Shown here in pieces: positions 21,373 to 31,524 of a stretch of DNA of 64,000 bases (positions within the stretch are counted from its first letter, which is position 1; every line of letters starts with the position of its first letter). The DNA comes from Steinernema hermaphroditum (lineage: Eukaryota > Nematoda > Chromadorea > Rhabditida > Steinernematidae), in assembly GCA_030435675.1 (NCBI GenBank), contig CM059622.1, positions 15,438,001 to 15,502,000 of the forward strand, read 5' to 3'. Under the pieces are notes generated by a model, which did no database searches, was not told the DNA's origin, and saw only the letters and a list, made by a program, of their open reading frames with translations. The position numbers were made by a program, and so were the translations under genes.

Positions 21373-23490
21373 ATGACGTCCATAGAAATTGAAGCCGCCG
21401 AGTGAGTTTCCCTCTGAATTCGTTCGTTTTACGCTGAAATGGCGCATTTTAGTGTGGTGCGGTTGATCGAACAGTACCTGAAGGAGAACAACCTCATGCG
21501 AACGTTGGAAGTGCTGCAGGTAAAGATTAAATGATGGAATGTTGCCCAGTAATACGACAGTACTGTTTGATAGAGAGAGATGCGGTTCAAACAGGGCAGT
21601 TTTTCTGTAGATACACCTTCAGTGATTGTGTTCTGCGTTCTTTTCAATGTACTTGGATAATTTTGCCCATGGTGATCATAGTTCCTTTTCAAAAATTGAT
21701 TAGATGGTAAACCCTGGAACTACCTACTCTAATCGAAGTAAATTCAAAGGCTCCGTCATCGTTTCCCTATCATCCTTTCATTTTCTATCTTTAAAACGAA
21801 CTCTAATTATCGCCATTACAGGAAGAAACAAACATCACACTGAACACGGTCGATTCGGTGGACTCATTCTCGCAGGAAATTCTGAATGGGCACTGGGACA
21901 CCGTGCTCAAAGTCATCCAGTCGCTCAAGATCCCGAACAAGAAGTTAATTGATCTCTATGAACAGGTGCACATTCAACTATCCTCTTCTTCTTGCTTACT
22001 TTGTGCTGTTCAGATCGTCATCGAACTTGTAGAACTTCGCGAACTCGGTTCGGCGCGCTTATTTCTCCGCCAAACAGATCCCATCCAGATGATGCGGAAT
22101 TTGGAGCCTGATCGCTTCGGCCGCCTGGAGAACCTTGTCAACAGATCGTATTTTGACCCTCGCGATATCTACCCGGAAGGAACGACGAAGGAGAAGCGAA
22201 GAGCGGCAATCGCTCAATCGCTGGCGGCCGAAGTAAACGTAGTGCCCCCATCAAGGATGTTGGCGCTTCTTGCACAGGCGCTCAAATGGCAACAGCACCA
22301 AGGACTTCTCCCTCCTGGTCAGTGGCTCTAGTAACAAATCGGCCTGAAAGAGACGTTCCAGGTACGAGAATCGATTTGTTCAGAGGAAAAGCTGCCATGA
22401 AAGAACAAGAAGAGGAGCGCTTCCCCACGCACATGGCCCGCAGCATCAAGTTTGGCACACAGTCCCATCCCGACTCTGGCGTATTTTCACCTGATGGCCA
22501 GTACCTCGTTTCGGGATCGAATGACGGCTTCATCGAAGTATGGAACTTTACGAACGGAAAACTTCGCAAGGATCTGAAGTACCAAGCCAAAGACGAATTC
22601 ATGATGATGGACGAAGCCGTGATGAGCATGCAGTTTAGCCGTGATTCTGAGATGCTCGTTACCGGATCGAACGACGGCAAGATCAAAGTTCGTTTCAACC
22701 TTGTCCACGTTTTCTAAGCGCATATTCTTAGCTCTGGAAAATGCTCACAGGCCAATGTTTGCGCCGGTTCGAGAAAGCCCACTCCAAAGGAGTTACAAGC
22801 GTACAGTTCTCCAGAGATCACTCTCATATCCTGTCCGCGTCGTACGACACAACTATCAAGATCCATGGCGTCAAGAGCGGGAAGTGCTTGAAGGAGATGC
22901 GCGGCCACTCGTCGTTCGTGAAAGAGGCGAAGTACACCGAGGACGGCTCCCAAGTGATATCGGGCTCTGCCGACGGCACTGTCAAGATCTGGAGCGTGAA
23001 AACGTCGGATTGCCTCCATACCTTCCGAGTTGCCGGCGATACTTCTGTCATCGGTGTCCTTCCACTCCCCAAAGCGATGTTCGGTGATCAGTTCGTCGTC
23101 GTGAATCGATCAAGTACAGCCCACATCATAAACATGCAAGGACAAGTAGGTGCAGAACTTCAAAATCTGAGTTAAAGGAGTTTTCTAGGTTGTAAGAACG
23201 CTGAACAGTGGTAAGCGCGACAAGGGCGACTTCGTTGCGAGTCTTCTATCACCGCGAGCGGAGTGGTTGTACTGTGCCGGAGAAGACGGCGTGCTCTACT
23301 GCTTCTCGCTTTTAACTGGAAACCTTGAGAGTGCTTTGCCGGTAAGATAAATGCATCTCCAGCCCATTTTAAAATTTCTCGTCATGTTTAGATACACGAG
23401 AAGCCCGTCCTTGGACTGTCCCATCACCCTCATCAGAATCTGATCGCGTCGATTGCAGATGAACCACTCATGAAACTATGGAGACCATAA
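21373..23490 (+). CDS. smu-1: SMU1 WD40 spliceosome-associated protein
   Basis: Partner of RED/IK in the spliceosomal B complex; regulates alternative splicing in worms. Eight exons (21373-21401, 21453-21519, 21822-21965, 22014-22317, 22362-22687, 22732-23145, 23189-23341, 23392-23490) give 511 aa, essentially the family length. LisH ([22 protein letters not shown]) and CTLH ([19 protein letters not shown], then [17 protein letters not shown]) domains are followed by [21 protein letters not shown] and WD40 repeats ([61 protein letters not shown]), ending [20 protein letters not shown] probable trans-splice acceptor precedes the ATG. Confidence 0.96.
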
Positions 23491-23672
23491 TTTGACTGCT
23501 ATTTATACGTTGTTTTTGTTGCTGTAGATATGTCGCCGATGAAGACACACTGTCTGTAGCAAGCAGACAGCAGACACACATTCGTTTACTTTGCAGAGTC
23601 AGACAGGGCATGATGCTGCCCCAGTGTTTTGATCGTTGTTGATTGGTTGGTTCCCAAATCCCCTGGTGCGAG

Positions 23673-23933
23673 ATGGTTTCCGAAAGGGAGCGCGCTGTGG
23701 CCGAAGAAAGGTCTTCGATCCTAGTGATCAGCGCCGTCGTCTGCGTCATCTGGCTGGGCTCTATCGGCTTCGCTTTTGTTCGCGCCTTTCTTCTCGTGCG
23801 GAAGACGAATCGCCTCGTCGTCCATGCCTCGAAGGTGTGTTATTTACTGTAGCCGCATTTGATAGGATCTTTCCAGCATCGCCATCGTTCATCATTCGCG
23901 TGGATCGACGAGAAGTTGTTTGCTGATAAGTGA
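23673..23933 (+). CDS. Small single-pass membrane protein, unknown function
   Basis: Two exons (23673-23834, 23877-23933; 42-nt intron) encode 72 aa: a charged N-terminus (MVSERERAVAEERSS), one membrane span at about residues 16-38 (ILVISAVVCVIWLGSIGFAFV) and a basic tail ending FAWIDEKLFADK. AATAAA lies seven bases after the stop. It starts only 183 bases after the smu-1 stop on the same strand, so the two might be co-transcribed, although I see no strong trans-splice acceptor right at its ATG. No family recognised. Confidence 0.55.
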
Positions 23934-24188
23934 CGCGAGCAATAAAAACGCTGTTACGCTATTATCGCCGCTTCGAGGACTGGTTTGTGCAAATCCCGTG
24001 AATGCACTTCGCTTCTAGTCGTTTGCACTTTCGCCGTAGGGAAAAAAGCGAATGCTCTCAGATCTTTCACCATGCATCTATAGCTCTAAGGGTGGGCTGT
24101 AAGACCGCCTGTGCATCGTGGGTGGGGTTCATATTACGAGCATTACAATGGAAGGACTTTATTTACAGACAGAAGGCATAATGCACTT

Positions 24189-25128
24189 TTAGACAGAAGT
24201 AGTCCGAGGAGGACAGGGGCAGTAGGAAGCGTCGGTTCCAGGAGCTCCATGGCCGCCGCCGACGCCAGGGTATCCGTCGATTCCAGGCACTCCGGGGCTT
24301 CCAGGCTGACCAGGGGCGCCTTGAGCTCCAGCGGCACCAGGAGCGCCGTTCTGGCCAGGTAATCCGGGATTTCCAGCTCGTCCCTGAGGGCCAACCACAC
24401 CTTTGGGTCCGGGAACGCCCTTCCCACGCTCTCCATCCTGTCCAGGGAGGCCGGGGGCACCGGGCTCTCCAGGGGCTCCAGGCGTTCCGGCATCTCCCGG
24501 GGCACCAGGGTATCCGGGCTGACCGTAATTTCCCGGAGCACCAGGCTGACCAGGATATCCGTCGGCTCCAGGCGCTCCAACGGGTCCGTCAGGGCCTTGA
24601 GGTCCAGGAGCACCAGCGGGGCATTTGATGCAGCCGTTATAGCCCGTGTCGAGGACGAGCGCAACTCCGGGAGCGCCTTGGCGTCCGGGTGCTCCAGGGG
24701 CGCCGTCGTGGCCAGTATGGCCCTCGGGGCCTGGGGGTCCTGGAGGTCCAGCGGGGCATGGGCTGGGCTGGGAGCCACAGGCGCAGCTCACTTGTCGCTT
24801 ATTACGGCCGAAGAGTCGCGGAGCCGGGTTCTTGCTGACTCCGTTAGCCGGGAAGGCCATCATGCCGTTCCAGGCGGAGTTGGCGATCGTCTGGAAGAGG
24901 AGGGAGAGTTACCGTATCTTTTAGAGAGTTCTGGGGACCAGGGTGTGCTTTCGCATTGCTAGGAGGTCCTGATACCCTCAAGCCTACCTTTAATTCAGCC
25001 ATATCCAAATAGACGTCATCATAGAGCGTGTTGATGTCCTGGAAAAGGACGCCAACCATCCATAAACAGGCGACAATGACGACTCCGCTGCCAACCGTAG
25101 CCGTTCCCACGACGATCTTGAAACTCAT
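24189..25128 (-). CDS. Cuticle collagen
   Basis: Exons 25128-24988 and 24890-24189 give 280 aa. Exon 1 holds the signal-anchor N-terminus ([28 protein letters not shown]); exon 2 begins [11 protein letters not shown], has the RNKR subtilisin-like cleavage site ([13 protein letters not shown]), Cys clusters ([11 protein letters not shown]) bracketing long GXY tracts, and ends [12 protein letters not shown]. The same gene structure, and the same ends (YCPCPPRT), are seen in the duplicated collagens at 48.0 and 59.2 kb, so this is an older paralogue in inverted orientation. Confidence 0.92.
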
Positions 25129-25167
25129 GACAGTGTCGCTTGCCTGTACCCATGTCCGATAGCCCAC

Positions 25168-25173
25168 TATATA
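25168..25173 (-). promoter_or_regulatory. TATA box of the 24189-25128 collagen
   Basis: TATATA on the minus strand, 40 bases upstream of the collagen start codon; cuticle collagen genes commonly have TATA-driven, short-leader promoters. Confidence 0.6.
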
Positions 25174-25365
25174 CCCCAAGCATCGCCGGGATAAACCCAC
25201 CAAGGCAACTCAAAAACGGCGAGTCGCGCCCGGGGCGATATCACTTATCAGCAGCTGCGCTGTTTTTCCGCGAGATCGCCTCCGGGCGCTCCGGCACAGC
25301 AAACGTCGCCAGCTGTTGTTTGTGCCACAAACAACCGCGTCGTCTCGGGAGGTGCTCATGCAATG

Positions 25366-25647
25366 CTAGAATTCATTAGCCTCGTTCTGGAGTCGGCTCA
25401 GTGGCAGTGTCACCGCCGCCGACGGCGGCGAAACATCGCCCGTCAAACGGCGATACTTTGCGTGGATTAGCGCATCACGCTTTGAATAATGAGGCGCTGG
25501 AAACGGGTTCACCGCCGGTGGACGAGGGCCTCCGATCTGGGCGATTTGCATCGTTTGCCGTGTTGCGGCGATGGGTTTAACGCTGTTAGTCATCCACGTT
25601 TCAGAATCGCTCGCATTCTCTAGCGGAACTGTAGTTTCCATTTTCAT
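25366..25647 (-). CDS. Possible disordered protein ORF, 93 aa
   Basis: An uninterrupted ATG-to-stop frame: MKMETTVPLENASDSETWMT, a Pro-rich middle (GGPRPPAVNPFPAPHYSK) and KYRRLTGDVSPPSAAVTL. Composition looks protein-like and unlike the random frames around it, but no homologue or splice signal is recognised. It could be one exon of a larger gene or chance. Confidence 0.3.
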   Translation of the reverse strand: MKMETTVPLENASDSETWMTNSVKPIAATRQTMQIAQIGGPRPPAVNPFPAPHYSKRDALIHAKYRRLTGDVSPPSAAVTLPLSRLQNEANEF

Positions 25648-27360
25648 TTTTAAGCGAATGTTTCGAAAAAAGCTCTGGTCACACTTATGTCAACCACTAG
25701 AGATATGACTGACTGGCTTGATTTTTCGATAGGAGTTTTTGGATCTGTGTGCATTATCGTAATGAGTGTAGTTTGGATAGCCAAAAAATTGAGAAATGTC
25801 GTATGTAGACCTTGATGAGCATTTCAAATGAAGAGTCACTTGTAATGTAGAATGTAGCTCCTGTAGCAGAACAAACGTGTTCATCTTCACGTTTAGGCTG
25901 AAGCAACAAGTTAATCAGAGCCCTACTTCCTTCTTCAATAATATTGCTCCTCGATTTTATTAGGGAGTTGAAAATGTCGGTGTCTACTTGTGTCGTTGCC
26001 GGGTATTATAATACAACGATATCCGGCTTCTGTCCACGAAGTGGGATCAAGATGTTGTTGCTGACTGCGAATAGCTATTAGTGAAATATATGTCCTTGAA
26101 ATATATGATAAATAATTTGATGCGCGCCTCGATCGACCATGCCTACCTCGCATTCTTCTCTCAAAGATAATTTTTTAGTCATTCACATCACATACAATGT
26201 AGTCTATGTTTTAGTTAGCTAGTTTTAGGGCATGGTAGAGAAAACGATCGGGTCAGTAGACTGAAGACATTTAGGGTGTATTTTGAGTACTCGAGTACAA
26301 GCCATGTATGCATCAGAGACGGTTTATTACCTAAGCTTATTAAATTCACATCGCATGATACGATGTGATGTATGGGATACCTATGGTCCAACGTTCTGGA
26401 AAAAACTTGTTTGATTCAACATTGTTTGATTGGAAAAAACTTGCAATCATTCAAGGCTAGTCCACCGATCCCCTTTGAGTTGCTCTGGACAAACTTCAAA
26501 ATCTACTGTAATCAGGCGCTGTGATTTTCGCTCATTTTTGGTGCCCATTATCGTTTCCATCATTTCAAATGCCTGTGAACCAGAAAGACAATCTTTCGTC
26601 GTCAAATTCGTATATTTTTCGTTTTCGTTTTTGACGTTTCTGGCTGCGTTTAACGTCTATCTGCATTAATAATGCAAAACAATGCAAATCGCAATTTGTC
26701 GCTAGGAATGTATAGCTTCTTAAGCGCGCAGTGTAAGGCCAGCAATGCATGGTGCAATCAATAAAGATTTGGCAAAAACCATTAGACGAATGATAATGAG
26801 GCAAAGCGTCCAGGACCTTTTGGGGCTAGTACCTTGATTAGTTATAGGTGGTACATCATTTTGAAGCATTCGTCTTGTTTTCAAGATGAAGTTCCTTCAG
26901 TCGATTGCGAATGGCACACTTTTCTGCTGCTTCCTCGAAAGTTTCAACACACTGGATTTATGTCACTCGCATGTCCATGTCCTTTCTGTTTTCAAAACAC
27001 TCATCTCCGATGCGTGGCCCTCCTCATGACCCAGTTTACGCACAGCACTTGTGTTCGGTAGTGAGATGTTTCAAGTGAGCTGTTAATAAGTGACCGAACT
27101 TATTTTTCTGATAGGACTTCCCACGTGATTAATAACACTGTTGGACTTGTCTATTTGAGGCCCTGTATGGTGTACTTTAGCACCTTCTTTGCATCCTTTA
27201 GCAGAGCTTCTTCAGAGCTAGTTCTTCTGTACTGACCTGTTGATGGGCTGTACAAGGGTACTGTAGTTCAGACGATTGAAATATTTGATGTTAAACCGTG
27301 TGGAATGCGTATTTTTTGATCCCTGGCCAACGGAGATCTTCGGTCCGTTACAGATCGACG
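25648..27360. other. AT-rich intergenic region
   Basis: No frame here has recognisable domains or splice logic. I see nothing beyond scattered short repeats. Confidence 0.4.
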
Positions 27361-29341
27361 ATGTCAAGATTATCGCTTTTGACGCTTGGACTCCTCTCGG
27401 TCCTGCCGCTGGCCGTCTGCGGCAACATCTTCTACTCGGACGGAGTGCGACAGTGCTTTCCGCACGGATTTCAAGTGAGCGAACGTCCGCTCACCTGCGA
27501 GAAGGCCGACTGGTTCCGTTACTACACATGCGGCGAGACCGGATGCGACTATCATTTACAGGTATTTGTTCGATCAGTCAATTATACCGCAAAGCTAATC
27601 GTATCCCAATCGATCATCTTAAAATTAGGGTCTGTCGTTCGCTTGTAGCGATCCACCTTTGGGTCCGAAAAAGCCCTTTCCACACTCTCCATCCAGTCCA
27701 GGGAGGTCGATGTACCTCAACACCAACCAATACTGAGCCGAGCGAGCCGGCTCCGACTCCGGCTCTGGTGCTGTGCAATATTATAGGATCACCCTGATGG
27801 GTTTGTGAGAGACATCAAGGTGACCCTGTACACGATACAACCCTATTGTAGCCATCTTTATACCACAAAGCTAGGCTTATAATAATCAGTGCTGGCGGAT
27901 CGGGTTGGAACTCGGAAATCCGAATCCAAATCCGAAAAATCCGGAATTTTCGGTGCTGAAGAATAAGCTGATTTTCTTCTGATTTCGGTGGAGCAGACGA
28001 ATCCGAATAGAATGCAGCGCTCCCATTAGTTTGCGCGGGCATCGAAGTCGTGAAGAGCTGATTCCGGAAGTGGAATAGCGGTGGAGTAGAGCCAACGGAG
28101 CGGAGAGTCATCTTCGGTTCGGCTGGCGGCGCGGACTTCGGAGTTGCAACGCTTCTTCGGCTTCTCTGGCGGCGCGGGTAGAGTCGGGCGGTCGTGACGG
28201 GCTTTTTGGCGAGACGGTGGAACTACGGCTCCCTGGTGTTCCAGGCCTTCTGGGAGCCGGGGCGATCATTGCGCCAACAACGACGGCCGAGAACGACCGC
28301 TCACTCAACTCATTCGGCTCAGACAGCCTCAGAGAGAGCGAGAGCGAGTGGACGACCCGACCGATCGCTGGGGGCACAAATGAAAGACGTATTCTTCTTT
28401 TTTTTTTTTTTTTTAAAAAAAATAAAAAAAAGAAGAATAAGCTAATGCTTCGTTAATATACGACCCAACTTGCTCGTCTCTTTGGTTATTCCTTTTGCTC
28501 AATCATCCTCATGTTCACCAAGACTCTCAGAATCTTCAGTAGCATCGATGTTAAGCTGCTGTTAGATAAGACAAATTGTGGATTGCCTCGAGCTTCTCCA
28601 TCACAATCTCGTGGTGGACAGGTAGTTTTTGGCGGACATTCAAAAGCTTTAGGTTTTAAGTTTTTAAGCTTAAGCCAAGTCGGGCCAAATCCACGACGAC
28701 TACAGGCCTGCAGGCAAGCACTGGCCTGACAAATTAGCTGTGTTCGTGATCCTAAGCCGACAGTCCAACAGTTATTTGTTCTAGGCACATAATGAGACCA
28801 GCCTAAACAAATTAGCTGTAGACCGGGTGGGCGAACAGGCCCTTCTCTGGTTCAGCTCGCCTTGGCTGGGCCCGGGTTGGCTCAAGCTTGGCATCTTTAG
28901 ACATTTTTTAAAAATGGCGAAGCGGAGATAATATTCAAGAGAGGACATAGTATCCCTCAAAGTGTAGTCCAAAAAGACACCTTAGAGTGGGCTCTCAAGA
29001 GAATCGTTCAATAGCGCAAAATAGGCTCAATTAGCTGTGGGTGAACCGGCTCCGGCTCGGTTGCCATCTATGGGCAAGAGTATCACAGCGGGCATAATAT
29101 GCAGGAGTATTCCTCAAAGGTACACCTTCGAATTGACCAAAAGAGGATCACTCAATAACCTAAAATAGTAGATTCTTGTTGTTAACCTATATCTCCCTAC
29201 GATTTCCAAGACGTCCCTAATCACATCCTTCCATTTCAGCCTTGGGTGTTCGCTGTAGTGTCGTTCATAGTCATCTCGTTTCTCTGCAGCCTCGTCTGCT
29301 CCCTTCTCCGCTGCATCTGCTGCGTGAACGACCGTCGTTGA
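27361..29341 (+). CDS. Small TM protein of the WFRxYxC family, member A
   Basis: Two exons (27361-27561, 29240-29341) separated by a 1678-bp intron give 100 aa. Signal peptide MSRLSLLTLGLLSVLPLAVCG; ectodomain with FYSDGVRQCF, CEKADWFRYYTCGETGCDYHLQ; membrane span starting PWVFAVVSFIVISFLCSLVC; cytosolic tail RCICCVNDRR. The intron falls exactly between the YHxQ and PW codons, as in members B and C. The long intron is filled with a collagen fragment, an interspersed repeat and a T/A palindrome, whereas members B and C have introns of 44-45 nt. Likely a surface or secretory-pathway protein; function unknown. Confidence 0.75.
27656..27708 (+). pseudogene. Collagen gene fragment in an intron
   Basis: About 53 bases (ACCTTTGGGTCCGAAAAAGC onward, to CCAGTCCAGGGAGG) match 24400-24455 of the minus-strand collagen at 24189-25128, in the same chromosomal orientation. 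It lies inside the large intron of member A and cannot be coding there. Confidence 0.75.
28100..28385 (-). repeat. Interspersed repeat R, copy
   Basis: Shares with 32280-32445 (plus) the segments GAATGAGTT..GAGCGGTCGTTCT, GCAATGATCG and CAGAAGGC..AACACCAGGGA, and with 16560-16660 the segment ACTACGGCT(T)CC.GGTGT. It lies in the large intron of member A. No ORF. Confidence 0.7.
28391..28439. repeat. T/A palindrome
   Basis: ATTCTTC followed by a run of about 17 T, then A-rich run and GAAGAAT: a near-perfect 49-bp hairpin. Confidence 0.75.
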
Positions 29342-29431
29342 CGAGCGAATCCGAGAGAAACCGCCGCTATCCATTTGTTTGTATTGTGTCACATAATCGA
29401 TTTTATAGATTTTATTGAATAAAAGTGCCCT

Positions 29432-29730
29432 TTACCGACAGCAACAAATGCATCGGACGACGCAGCCGACGACCGCCGACACGACAACGTAGCAGAGCAT
29501 GGTGATGATGGAAGCGATCCAGGGCTGAAAAATGCTGTATCACTGAGTGGGAGATGGGATAGTCATACCTGGATGTGGTAGGTGCATGTGGAGTCACACG
29601 AGTAGAACCTGAACCACGTAGCCTCGGGACAACCTTTGTCGCAGAACTGGGTGCTGCTAGCGTAGAAGAAGTTGTCGGCGAGGGCTAACGAGGCTAGGCT
29701 AAAGAGGATGAGGAGCGAGAGGCGAGGCAT
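29432..29730 (-). CDS. Small TM protein of the WFRxYxC family, member B
   Basis: Two exons (29730-29569, 29524-29432; 44-nt intron) give 84 aa. Signal peptide MPRLSLLILFSLASLALA, then NFFYASSTQFCDKGC, the family core ATWFRFYSCDSTCTYHIQ, intron at the YHIQ|PW junction, membrane span WIASIITMLCYVVVSAVVG and tail RCICCCR. The signal sequence and tail are clearly related to member A, and the two genes face each other tail to tail 90 bases apart, suggesting an inverted tandem duplication. Confidence 0.8.
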
Positions 29731-31176
29731 TCTGGCGATGGCGGGGAAATGGACGAAGAGTGCGTGCTTTTAACAGTTCGGGGATGGCGTCACCCCGGTT
29801 GTGACTCAGAACCACGATAAGGCGAAGCGATCGCGGCGTTTTTGTTTACTTTCGCTTGATCGAACGCGCGAGGATTAAGTAAATAAAGGCGGAGGGTGTA
29901 GGGTTTAGGTGTCGCAGGGGATCATGAATCAGCTTGTTTCGAGAAATGCTAAAAATGCTTTCCTGGAACATGCCTTAAGATTTTTTCAGGGCTTCTTCTC
30001 ATAGATTGGAGTTTGATTTATAACCTAAAAGTGTAGGAAATGTATCCGCAGCCAGAGAGCTGTCAACCGGTTCACGGATCGGCTGAGTCGGCTGGCCAAC
30101 CGGTCGAACGGCTGATACGGATATACGGCTGGGCCGATGCCCATCTCTGTCCCTGATATCTCGTTTCATCCAATGAAGACGATAAGACCGATCTCTCGAC
30201 ACGAACAGTTCCCCATCTGTTGCAAACTAAAACGAAGAAAGACAATCCTAACCTGATTCAATCTAGAGTGACTCAACAACGTTAATAAAACTCAAGTGGG
30301 AACTTTCAATGTAATGTGTGGTTAAGTCAATAGCCTGTTATAATACTTCATACTTAACGAATTGGGAACGTTGGTGTCAACAGAACATTGTGGTCGGGCG
30401 GGCTCATCTTTTTCCCCGATACCATCTTGTGGTCCCTCTTTAGAGATCTGGTCATGTTATGACACATCAGCAGCGATAGGTAGGTAACACTGAAAGATGT
30501 ACGTGCTTGGAGAGAGTCACCCTCCATCACCAAATTGAGCAGCCCGGACATCACTTTACAATTCCCCATCTCGAGCTGCTCGTCGAGATAGAACGGTCCT
30601 CCAAAATCAGAAAGGACCCTTCCGTGAGTGGGAATGTTGGATATGGACACAAACGTAAAAGCAAAACATGGGAAACATGTCTTCAACATATTGCATGACA
30701 CTGATGAATTGACACTGTTAGTCAGTTCAGATGGGGTTTAGAGTTGTGCTACAGTTGGGATGGGAAGACATCTAAAGACGCAAAAAGATGCCTTTCTGCT
30801 ATTGATTTACGATTGTAGTTGATCGTTCTTAGTGAATGCGGTTTGTGAAATCAGTCAAATATTTAGCTCAGCTCTCGAAAACGTTAAAAATACGCTTTTC
30901 TACTGTTCTGATTACTGTCTCTTATCGACTTGTGATTTTGCTCCTGTTATCAACTTTGCGCTCCCAACAATTGACCGACCATTAAAGCATGCGTCACTAC
31001 AGTTCGCTCAGAACACAAGGCGTTCCTAACTCTTCCCGTTACTCACCTCCCCTTATCAACCTCATCGCTATCACCCCCGTGACTCACCGCCCTGCGTCAT
31101 CGCTATGTACCCAGAGCGCGGCCGCGGACGATTATTTAGAACCCTCAAATATTGGCTTTCCGCCGTCACACCAGCC
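29731..31176. other. Intergenic between family members B and C
   Basis: 30354-30701 (minus) is open for 115 codons with a hydrophobic start, but nothing recognisable follows. 30050-30150 holds a repeat with GGATCGGCTGA units also seen near 57210-57300. The rest shows nothing. Confidence 0.35.
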
Positions 31177-31524
31177 ATGCGCGCCTTCGTTCTCGTCGCC
31201 CTTCTTGTCCTCGCCTCTCTGGAATCTTCCCACGCGGATACGGTCTTCTATACCATATCACAGCAGCAGGCATGCGCAGCGGAGAAATCATTATACTGTC
31301 CCGAGTCGAATTGGTTCCGATTCTATTCGTGTTCAGCGTCCAATAGTGAGTGCTACTATCACATGCAGGTAGGTCTGACTCACTATCGTCCTTTTGTAAA
31401 TGACCGATTTGAGCCGTGGGCACTAGGATTCTTCGCGTTCCTAGCCATTAGCATCATCCCCAGCTGCGTCGGGGCCGTCTGTGGATATCGACGTCACCAA
31501 CACCGACAGGATCACTGTTGTTAA
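31177..31524 (+). CDS. Small TM protein of the WFRxYxC family, member C
   Basis: Two exons (31177-31368, 31414-31524; 45-nt intron) give 100 aa. Signal peptide MRAFVLVALLVLASLESSHA; TVFYTISQQQACAAEKSLYCPE; core SNWFRFYSCSASNSECYYHM; intron again at HMQ|PW; membrane span WALGFFAFLAISIIPSCVGAV; tail GYRRHQHRQDHCC ending in two cysteines. AATAAA follows 35 bases after the stop. Cysteine pattern C..CPE..WFR.Y.C...C.YH is shared with members A and B. Confidence 0.8.
   Translation: MRAFVLVALLVLASLESSHADTVFYTISQQQACAAEKSLYCPESNWFRFYSCSASNSECYYHMQVGLTHYRPFVNDRFEPWALGFFAFLAISIIPSCVGAVCGYRRHQHRQDHCC

Noticed and set aside
24143..24778. 211-codon frame overlapping collagen exon 2
   Set aside because: Out-of-register reading of Gly-Pro-rich collagen DNA.
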